Origin: DATGZH01 sp035297265 | Lineage (GTDB): Bacteria > Actinomycetota > Acidimicrobiia > Acidimicrobiales > RAAP-2 | Assembly: GCA_035297265.1 (NCBI GenBank) | Contig: DATGZH010000051.1 | Location: 41,052-105,051, forward strand | Direction of reading: 5' to 3' | DNA: 64,000 nt | In this document: positions 58,125 to 64,000 of the stretch, piece by piece | How positions within the stretch are numbered: the first letter of the stretch is position 1 | Layout of the letters: the number at the start of each line of letters is the position of its first letter | The notes under the pieces: generated by a model | The model's database searches: none | What the model saw: the letters and a program-made list of their open reading frames with translations, nothing else | Told to the model about the DNA's origin: nothing | Translations under genes and position numbers: made by a program

Positions 58125-59236
58125 GCGTCGGCGACCGTCGGGTCCGCGCCGCGGTCCTGCAGCGGGTCGGCGAGCCGCTCACGATGGAGGAGATCGAGCT
58201 GGCCGAGACCGGGCCCGACCAGGTCCGCGTGCGGATGGGGGCGAGCGGCGTCTGCCACTCGGACCTCTCGGTCCAGAACGGCACGATCCCGTTCCTCTTC
58301 CCGACGGTGCTCGGCCACGAGGGGGCCGGGGTGGTCGACGAGGTCGGTTCGGACGTCACCCGGGTGGCGGTGGGGGACCACGTGGTCCTCAGCTGGAACC
58401 CGCCGTGCCGGCGGTGCCCGGATTGCCTCGCCGGCCAGCCGATGCTGTGCTCGGTCGGCCTGGGCGAGATGTTCGCGAGCCCCTACGCCAGCCTGGGCGG
58501 TGTGCCGCTCGTGCGGGGCCTCGGCATCGGCACCTTCGCCGAGGCCGCCCTCGTGCCCGAGCGGAGCCTCGTGCCGATCGACCGGGCGGTGCCCCTCGAG
58601 CTCGCCGCCCTCGTCGGCTGCGCCCTCGCCACCGGGGTCGGTGCGGTGATCCGCACGGCCCGCCTGGCGCCGGGGTCCACGGTGGCCGTCATCGGCTGCG
58701 GGGGCGTGGGTCTCTCGGTGATCCAGGGGGCCAAGCTGGCCGGGGCCAGACAGATCGTGGCCGTCGACACCCTCGCCCAGAAGCTCCCGCTCGCCTTGCA
58801 GCTGGGGGCCACCGACACCGTGGACAGCTCGGCCACCGACCCGGTCGAGGCGGTCCGCGAGCTCACCGGGGGACGGGGCGTCGACGTGGCTTTCGAGGTG
58901 GTAGGGCGCTCGGCCACCATCCGGCAGGCCTTCTTGCTCGCCCGGCGGGGCGGGACGGCCGTGCTCGTCGGCGCCGGGTCACCCGAGGACGCCGTCACGT
59001 TCAACGCGATGGAGCTCTTCGCCGAGGCCAAGTCGATCCACGGCTGCGTCTACGGGTCGACCGATCCGGACCGGGACTTTCCGCTCCTCGTGGAGCTGGT
59101 CCAGGGGGGCCAGCTCGACGCGGCGGCCCTCGTCACGAGGCGCATCGACCTCGGGGACGTGAACGAGGCCTTCGCCGCGATGGAGGCGGGCGAGGTGGCC
59201 CGCAGCGTCATCGTGTTCGACGCGGGACGGGACTGA
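58121..59236 (+). CDS. Zinc-dependent alcohol dehydrogenase (MDR family)
   Basis: 371 residues. Catalytic zinc ligands Cys45 (SGVCHSDLS) and His66-Glu67 (LGHEGAG); structural zinc ligands C96, C99, C102 and C110 in CRRCPDCLAGQPMLC. Rossmann motif VAVIGCGGVGLSVIQGAKLAG binds NAD. It oxidises an alcohol or aldehyde; the extended loop after the structural zinc resembles class III and mycothiol-dependent enzymes, but that is not certain. The start overlaps the previous stop (GTGA). Confidence 0.93.
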   Translation: MSVGDRRVRAAVLQRVGEPLTMEEIELAETGPDQVRVRMGASGVCHSDLSVQNGTIPFLFPTVLGHEGAGVVDEVGSDVTRVAVGDHVVLSWNPPCRRCPDCLAGQPMLCSVGLGEMFASPYASLGGVPLVRGLGIGTFAEAALVPERSLVPIDRAVPLELAALVGCALATGVGAVIRTARLAPGSTVAVIGCGGVGLSVIQGAKLAGARQIVAVDTLAQKLPLALQLGATDTVDSSATDPVEAVRELTGGRGVDVAFEVVGRSATIRQAFLLARRGGTAVLVGAGSPEDAVTFNAMELFAEAKSIHGCVYGSTDPDRDFPLLVELVQGGQLDAAALVTRRIDLGDVNEAFAAMEAGEVARSVIVFDAGRD

Positions 59237-59244
59237 GGGCGGCG

Positions 59245-60000
59245 GTGGCCGAGGGGGGCCGCTTCGTCGGCCGGGTGGCCATCGTCACCGGGGCCGGCTC
59301 GGGCCTCGGCCGGGCGACGGCCCGCCGTCTGGCGGCCGAGGGGGCCACGGTGGCGGCCCTCGACGTCGACGAGGCCGGGACGGCCGAGACGCTGGCCGTC
59401 ATCGGCTCCGAGGGCGGCCGGGCCGTGGCCGAGCGGGTCGACGTGCAACAGGTCGACGAGGTGCGGGCCGTCGTCGAGAAGGTGGCCGGCGCGCTCGGCC
59501 GACCCGAGGTGCTCGTGAACTGTGCCGGCGTCGGGCGTTTCGACCACACGACCGACGTGACGATCGAGACGTGGAACTGGATCATCGGGGTCAACCTGAC
59601 CGGGACCTTCCTCATGTGCCAGGCCGTCCTGCCCCACCTGGAGGACGGCGGCGGCGCGATCGTCAACATCGCCTCCAACACCGGTCTCCAGGGCTGGCCC
59701 TACGCCGCCGCCTACAGCGCCTCGAAGGGCGGCGTGGCGCTGCTCACCCGCTCGCTGGCCCGCGAGTACGTGGGGCGCGGGGTGCGGGTGAACGCCGTCG
59801 CCCCCGGCGGTATGCGTACGCCGATGATCAAGGGTTTCGTCCTGCCCGAGGGGGGCGACGCCCGGCGCATGCCCGGGGGGCGGGCCCTCTTCGACACCGA
59901 CCCCGAGGAGATCGCGGGGCTCGTGGCCTTCGTGGCCTCCGACGACGCCAGCTTCATGATCGGCAGCGTGGTGTCCATGGACGGTGGCCTCACGGCCTGA
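59245..60000 (+). CDS. Short-chain dehydrogenase/reductase
   Basis: 251 residues. VAIVTGAGSGLGRATARRLA is the Gly-rich NAD motif, LDVDEAG the acidic residue favouring NAD, VLVNCAGVG the NAG-like motif and YAAAYSASKGGVALLTRSLA the YxxxK catalytic pair, with the SNT/SGLQ segment before it (NIASNTGLQGWP) placing the catalytic Ser. It follows the alcohol dehydrogenase by eight bases and probably acts in the same pathway. Substrate unknown. Confidence 0.93.
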   Translation: MAEGGRFVGRVAIVTGAGSGLGRATARRLAAEGATVAALDVDEAGTAETLAVIGSEGGRAVAERVDVQQVDEVRAVVEKVAGALGRPEVLVNCAGVGRFDHTTDVTIETWNWIIGVNLTGTFLMCQAVLPHLEDGGGAIVNIASNTGLQGWPYAAAYSASKGGVALLTRSLAREYVGRGVRVNAVAPGGMRTPMIKGFVLPEGGDARRMPGGRALFDTDPEEIAGLVAFVASDDASFMIGSVVSMDGGLTA

Positions 60001-60256
60001 CGATGAACGGGGCCCCCGGTCGGCGGCATGGCCCCACGCCCGAGCCACCGCCCGCCGCGGTGGCTGAACCTCGGTCGGAGCAGACGAGCAGGTGCCCGTC
60101 GGGTGGTGCGCGGCGGCTCCGAGGAGGACGACTCGAGGCATCGGCGGCGGGTCGAACGCGACGACCGGACGCTCCTCGTCCACCTGAACGGGGGGCCGCC
60201 GACGGCTGGACGACCGTCGACCGGGTCGCCCGGCGCAACGCCGTCCCACTGGCCCC
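60001..60256. other. Intergenic stretch with no supported gene
   Basis: GC-rich sequence between the SDR gene and the ArsR promoter. Small open frames on the minus strand have only Arg/Gly/Pro-rich, shadow-like sequence. No hairpin with a T-tract was seen. Confidence 0.5.
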
Positions 60257-60299
60257 TTGACAACCCGGCCTCGCTCGTATATCAACTATATAGTTGATA
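60257..60299 (+). promoter_or_regulatory. arsR promoter with 20-bp palindromic operator
   Basis: TTGACA (60257-60262), 17 bases, then TATCAA (60280-60285) give a near-ideal sigma-A promoter. The -10 starts the perfect palindrome TATCAACTAT/ATAGTTGATA at 60280-60299. A further AGTTGA half-site follows at 60308-60313. A repressor binding here would block RNA polymerase, the normal autoregulation of ArsR-SRPBCC pairs. Confidence 0.8.
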
Positions 60300-60326
60300 A
60301 ACCACTAAGTTGAGGAAGTGGCCCGG

Positions 60327-60716
60327 ATGACCGTCACCACCGCCGACCGGCTGAGCAGCACCTTCGCCGCCCTGGGCGACCCCACCCGGCGGGCCATCGT
60401 CGAGCGGTTGGCCGAGGGCGAGGCGACGGTGAACGAACTCGCCGAGCCCTTCGCCATGAGCCTCCAGGCGGTGTCGAAGCACCTGAAGGTGCTGGAGAAG
60501 GCCGGGCTCGTGGTGCGGACCCGGTCGGCCCAGCGGCGACCGGCCCGGCTGGCGGCCGGGGCCCTCGGCGAAGCGGGGAGGTGGCTCGAGGGTTACCAGG
60601 CGTTCTTCGAGGAGAGCTACGAACGCCTGGAGGAGCACCTCGCCGGGCCCGAAGAGCGCAGTCGTCCGACACCGGATCGATCGAAGAGCAACGAGAGAGG
60701 AAGAGGCACACCATGA
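60327..60716 (+). CDS. ArsR-family transcriptional regulator
   Basis: 129 residues from ATG 60327 (GAGGA ten bases upstream; a GTG at 60318 is too close to it). RLSSTFAALGDPTRRAIVERLAEGEATVNELAEPF and SLQAVSKHLKVLEKAGLVV form the winged helix, with no metal-binding Cys motif, so it is not a metal sensor of the classical kind. The C-terminal Arg/Ser-rich tail is disordered. Its stop overlaps the SRPBCC start (ATGA), and the palindrome upstream is probably its own operator. Confidence 0.95.
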   Translation: MTVTTADRLSSTFAALGDPTRRAIVERLAEGEATVNELAEPFAMSLQAVSKHLKVLEKAGLVVRTRSAQRRPARLAAGALGEAGRWLEGYQAFFEESYERLEEHLAGPEERSRPTPDRSKSNERGRGTP

Positions 60717-61183
60717 CCACGACCTTCAGCACCCCGGGCACCCAGGAGGTTCTCCTCACGCACGTGTTCGACGCACCGCGCGACCGGGTCTACCGGGCCC
60801 ACATCGACGCCGAGGCCATCGCGCACTGGTGGGGACCGCGCGAGCTCACGACCGAGGTGGACGCGCTCGACCCGAAGCCGGGCGGCCGTTGGCGCTTCAT
60901 CAACCGCGACGCGAGCGGCGCCGAGCACGCCTTCCACGGTGTGTTCCACGACCTCTGGCCCGACGAGCGCATCGTGCAGACCTTCGAGTACGAAGGGGTG
61001 CCGGGCCGCGTGCTGCTCTCCGAGACCGTGCTCGAGGACGTCGCTGGCGGGACGCTCCTCACCCAGCGGGCCGTCTACCTCACGGCCGCGGACCGCGAGG
61101 CCATGGTGTCCTCAGGCATGCAGGGCGGCCTCGTCGCTTCGATGGAGCGCCTCGGCGAGCTGTTGGTCGGGCGCGACGCCTGA
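60713..61183 (+). CDS. SRPBCC/AHSA1-domain protein
   Basis: 156 residues. THVFDAPRDRVYRAHIDAEAIAHWWGP, PGGRWRFINRD and VQTFEYEGVPGRVLLSETV, ending in a long C-terminal helix (SGMQGGLVASMERLGELL), are the Bet v 1-like helix-grip pattern of AHSA1 proteins. These bind hydrophobic small molecules. Co-occurrence with ArsR is very common, and the bound ligand may act on the regulator. GAGAGGAAGAGG lies upstream of the ATG. It converges on the Pro-rich gene. Confidence 0.93.
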   Translation: MTTTFSTPGTQEVLLTHVFDAPRDRVYRAHIDAEAIAHWWGPRELTTEVDALDPKPGGRWRFINRDASGAEHAFHGVFHDLWPDERIVQTFEYEGVPGRVLLSETVLEDVAGGTLLTQRAVYLTAADREAMVSSGMQGGLVASMERLGELLVGRDA

Positions 61184-61224
61184 CGTCAACGTGGGCGACG
61201 CGTCTATCCGTTGTGGGTCCGTCG

Positions 61225-62718
61225 TCAGTGGAGGGCGATGGCCACCGCGGTGGCGGCGATCAACCCGATGATCACGACGATCAACGAGACGGAGAGGAAC
61301 CGGAGTCGTTTGACCTCGGCATCGCTCGTGGCGTCGGCTCGTGGGGCGGCAGCCGGCGCTGCCGGGGTCGGGGCCATCGGACCGTTGGACGACGCGCCGG
61401 GGACGGGTGGCGCGGTCACCAGCGGCGCGGCCACCGGCATGGGTGGGACGGCGCTGACGATCGCCGGCGGCGCGGTGGGCCTGGTGGGCACCGCAGCTGG
61501 CGTTGTGGCAGGCACCGCTGGGCCGCCGGCGAGTGGAGCGTCGCCGTACCCGAGGACGGCCGGGCTGACCGGGGGCTCGGTCGGCATGGGCGGTGGGGCG
61601 ACCGAGCTCGGCGGCTGGACCGGCATCGTCGGTGTGGCGGTGGCCCCCACCGGGATCGGCGGGCTCTCGCCCACGATCGGCGTCGGCGTCTCGGTCGGCA
61701 TGGGCGGGACCGCGGCGACGACCGCTGGTTCGCTCGGCCACGGCGGAGATGCCTCGGCCTCGACCGGGGTCGGCGGCTCGAGGGGCATCGGCGGCGGCGT
61801 CTCCGTGACGATCGGCGTCGGCGTCTCGGTCGGCATCGCTGGCGCAGCCGCCGCGTCGGGCAGGGTCGGCCATTGCAGGGCCGCCTGGGCCACCGGCGTC
61901 GGCGGTTCGAGCGGCATCGGTGGCGGCCCCTCGTCGCCGACGTCGAGGGGAGCTTCGGACGTCGCCGCCGCTGCTGCGCCTTCTGCTGGCCCCCACCGGT
62001 CCTCGGCGACCGAGACCGGGGCGACGACCGGAGCCCAGGGTTCCTCCGCCGCCGGCGTCTCGGCCTCGGTCGAGGCCGAGGGCTCGGGGGCGGGTGTCTC
62101 GCCCACGACCGGCGCGTCGGTGGGCATCGGCGGCGGTGGTTCGTCGACGTCGGCCATCGGCGGTTCGTCGACGACGGCCAGTTGCGGTTCGAGCGTCGGC
62201 GACGACTCGGCCTCGACGGCCGGTGGTGGCTCTTCGTCAGCGGGCTCCTCGGTCGGCGTCGCCATCTCGTCGAGTGCCGCCGCGGGCGCTTCGGTCGGGG
62301 TGGACGTCGCCGCGTCCTCGGCCGGCTCGTGCACACCCGTGGGTGCCCCTTCGTCGGCGACCGGGGCTGGCAGCTCCTCTTCGGCGGTGGGGACCGCCGC
62401 GGTCACCGGTGCCGGCTCGGTCGGCTCCGGCGGGGGAGCAGCGTCGGCTTCGGGGGCTCCGCCGTCGGCCGGGGGGGCGGTGTGCTCCTCGGCCACGGCC
62501 GGTTCAGCACTGGTCGGCGGAGCTGGCGGCCGGGCGGTGCGGGTGAACGGGGGAAGGGGGTCGTGGACGGAGAGACCTTCGCCGAGCGGCACGGCCGGGA
62601 CCGGCCCCTCGGGGTGACCGGCCGTCGCCGGTCCACGCACGTCAGGATGCGCCTCGGGTGGGTACCAATTCCCGTCCGTCGCCTTCCACCAGCCGAGTGG
62701 AGGGCCTGGTGACGTCAC
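61225..62718 (-). CDS. Tail-anchored Pro/Ala/Thr-rich protein with Trp motif
   Basis: 497 residues; GGAGGGG precedes GTG 62718. The N terminus has LGWWKATDGNWYPPEAHPD, close to the motif in the protein at 3322-4749. The next ~430 residues are low-complexity Pro, Ala, Thr, Glu and Val with repeated units such as PPMPTETPTPIV and PLEPPTPV. A single helix at the very end (LSVSLIVVIIGLIAATAVAIAL) anchors it, leaving the rest cytoplasmic or, if inserted otherwise, outside. Possibly a spacer or scaffold; function unknown. It lies 87 bases downstream of the aspartic protease gene. Confidence 0.75.
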   Translation of the reverse strand: MTSPGPPLGWWKATDGNWYPPEAHPDVRGPATAGHPEGPVPAVPLGEGLSVHDPLPPFTRTARPPAPPTSAEPAVAEEHTAPPADGGAPEADAAPPPEPTEPAPVTAAVPTAEEELPAPVADEGAPTGVHEPAEDAATSTPTEAPAAALDEMATPTEEPADEEPPPAVEAESSPTLEPQLAVVDEPPMADVDEPPPPMPTDAPVVGETPAPEPSASTEAETPAAEEPWAPVVAPVSVAEDRWGPAEGAAAAATSEAPLDVGDEGPPPMPLEPPTPVAQAALQWPTLPDAAAAPAMPTETPTPIVTETPPPMPLEPPTPVEAEASPPWPSEPAVVAAVPPMPTETPTPIVGESPPIPVGATATPTMPVQPPSSVAPPPMPTEPPVSPAVLGYGDAPLAGGPAVPATTPAAVPTRPTAPPAIVSAVPPMPVAAPLVTAPPVPGASSNGPMAPTPAAPAAAPRADATSDAEVKRLRFLSVSLIVVIIGLIAATAVAIALH

Positions 62719-62805
62719 GATGCCCCCTCCTGTCCGACGGTAGACGAGCGTACACGGGCCACCTGGGCCGATTGGCGCACTGCGCGGCCGGCACGGCCGA
62801 CGGGA

Positions 62806-63999
62806 TCAGGGGATGCCGAGGAGAAGGCGGGCGCCGGCGTAGTCGATGACCACGGTCCCGAAGCTGCTGAGCTCGTCGGCGCCGAAGAGGCCCTGCACCT
62901 GTATGTCGTTGAGCGGCGTGGAGTAGGCGGTGTCCGATGGGAGCGGGACGTCGCCGATGGCCCAGGATCCCGTCTTCACGAGGCTGGTGGTCTCGGTGCA
63001 GCCGACCGCCCCGATCTGCTCTTTCTGTCCCGTCGGTTGGAGGCCGGCCGAGGCGACGAGCCCGCTGTCGACGGTGGTGCGGGATGAACCCGTGTCGAGC
63101 ACGAAGTACTTGGTCGGACCGCCGGCGAAGGACACCGGCACGAGTGCGGCCACGGTGTGGTCCTGGTTGAGGACACGCATGGGCACGATGTGGGTGGGAG
63201 TTCCGCTGACCAGGTCGGGCGGCGTGGGGACCGAGGTGGGGCCCTTCGTGAGGAGCGGGCCGGCGAGCGGCGGCCCCTCGGGTCCGGGCAGGGTGAGGAT
63301 CTTTTGGGCGAAGTTGAGCTTCACCGCGCCGAAGCGGGAGAGGACGTCGGAACCGATGAGCCCGCCGATGCCGCCGGAGGACGAGCCGCCGAACAGGTTC
63401 GTGCTGACCACGCCCTGGGCGGTCAAGGGCACGCTGCCGATCGACCACTGCCCGACCTGCAGCTGGCTCACGTTCGAGCTGCACCCGGCGCCGTTGGCGG
63501 TGACCGGCGGACCGTTCGACGTGAGACCGGCCGCCTGGGCCAGGCTCGTGACGACGAGCGTCTCGGCCGACCCGGTGTCGAGCACGAAGGGGTAGGGGCC
63601 GTGGCCGTTCAAGCAGACCGGCACGAAGGCCACCACCGCGCTGTTCTCCTGGAGCACCTGCATCGGGACGGTCGTCGTCCCGGTGGGCGCGGCCGTCGTA
63701 CAGCTCGTGACGGCCGGGCTGAAGAAACCGGGGGTGGTGGGGAAGCTCGCCGCCGTCGACGACGGCGCGTTGCCCACCGCCACGAGCACGAGACCGATGA
63801 GGACGAGGACGACGACCACGGCCATGAGCGCGCCGATGAGGCCGCCGGGGCGCTGCCGCGGCTGGGGATAGGCCGGCGGGAAGGGCCAGGGGTAGGAGGG
63901 GGCCCAGGGCGTGCCGTACTGCTGGGGGTAGTGGGCCGGGTACTGGAAGACGACCGGATAGGGCGGGGCGGGCCCGTACGGCGGGGCCGTCGGGTAGAC
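62806..63999 (-). CDS. Membrane-anchored tandem retropepsin-like aspartic protease, 5' truncated
   Basis: The frame is open to the window edge, so the start is missing. Visible order: a Pro/Tyr-rich N-terminal region (QYPAHYPQQYGTPW and similar), one membrane helix (VVVVLVLIGLVLVAVG), then two homologous domains of about 160 residues. Each begins with a VPM(Q/R)VL strand and carries FVLDTGS (Asp83 and Asp244, counting from the Met at 63825), a Cys in GAGC/AVGC, a GxWxIGxVPL strand and a C-terminal GLIGSDVLSRFG or GLFGADELSSFG. The DTGS/ILG-like pattern is that of retroviral and bacterial clan AA proteases. Both lobes keep the aspartate, so a single chain could form an active pepsin-like pair. 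The protease would face outside. Confidence 0.85.
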   Translation of the reverse strand, partial: VYPTAPPYGPAPPYPVVFQYPAHYPQQYGTPWAPSYPWPFPPAYPQPRQRPGGLIGALMAVVVVLVLIGLVLVAVGNAPSSTAASFPTTPGFFSPAVTSCTTAAPTGTTTVPMQVLQENSAVVAFVPVCLNGHGPYPFVLDTGSAETLVVTSLAQAAGLTSNGPPVTANGAGCSSNVSQLQVGQWSIGSVPLTAQGVVSTNLFGGSSSGGIGGLIGSDVLSRFGAVKLNFAQKILTLPGPEGPPLAGPLLTKGPTSVPTPPDLVSGTPTHIVPMRVLNQDHTVAALVPVSFAGGPTKYFVLDTGSSRTTVDSGLVASAGLQPTGQKEQIGAVGCTETTSLVKTGSWAIGDVPLPSDTAYSTPLNDIQVQGLFGADELSSFGTVVIDYAGARLLLGIP

Positions 64000-64000
64000 G

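Noticed and set aside
59990..60238. Minus-strand frame in the gap upstream of arsR
   Set aside because: Arg/Pro/Gly-rich shadow, no ribosome binding site, and no similarity recognised.
62710..62717. TGACGTCA palindrome at the start of the Pro-rich gene
   Set aside because: It consists of the start and next two codons (GTG ACG TCA) and a neighbouring base; likely chance.

Overview
The window is high-GC (roughly 70 %) bacterial chromosome, packed end to end with genes on both strands. It carries a mycothiol S-conjugate amidase, a DUF2469 protein, F420-type luciferase-like oxidoreductases, an EccA-like AAA+ ATPase, PspA/HtpX/PspAB and short Trp-rich (DUF2510-like) domains. Together these indicate an actinobacterium, most probably an uncultured member of the Acidimicrobiia; the class assignment is inference. 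I see no rRNA, tRNA, CRISPR array, insertion sequence or prophage.

Layout. 1-6.8 kb is accessory: a TPR membrane protein cut by the left edge, a class II Fic protein, and secreted or membrane-anchored proteins of unknown function. 7-16.8 kb is a conserved core block: smc, ftsY, ffh, rpsP, a KH-domain gene, rimM, trmD, rplS and DUF2469. The gene order is the usual actinobacterial one, but lepB and rnhB are missing between rplS and DUF2469. 16.9-29 kb mixes a methyltransferase, a glycerophosphodiesterase, a YacP-like NYN protein started at CTG, an orphan pilin-like protein, a luciferase-like protein coupled to an acyltransferase-SGNH fusion, fumC, a pterin dehydratase, an endoglycoceramidase-like GH5 enzyme and a tyrosine phosphatase. 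28.5-36.3 kb holds pspA-htpX-pspAB, mca, a ChbG-like deacetylase, an SPFH protein and purK-purE.

36.4-41 kb is the most distinctive stretch. A tandemly duplicated unit (short ORF plus two-domain YCII/DGPF protein) is coupled to an ECF42-type sigma factor. The same two-part promoter-like motif lies in front of the first unit and in front of a separate small basic ORF on the other strand just past the sigma gene, which suggests a self-contained regulon. 41-54.6 kb has DsbA-like, PAP2, RecB-like, DedA, acyl-CoA dehydrogenase, enoyl-CoA hydratase, MFS, channel-like, EccA-like, ABC-F and DHA2 efflux genes. 54.6-60 kb looks like a catabolic cluster: VOC protein, amidohydrolase, D-aminoacylase-like amidohydrolase, Zn alcohol dehydrogenase and SDR. 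60.2-64 kb has an ArsR-SRPBCC pair under a 20-bp palindromic operator, a proline-rich tail-anchored protein, and a surface protein with two retropepsin-like aspartic protease domains cut by the right edge.

Two expression features recur. Many start codons lie 6-11 bases after a TAnnnT box with no ribosome binding site, as expected of leaderless transcripts. Many gene pairs overlap by ATGA or GTGA. Starts given here were chosen by ribosome binding site, leaderless box or overlap, so several differ from the longest possible reading frame.
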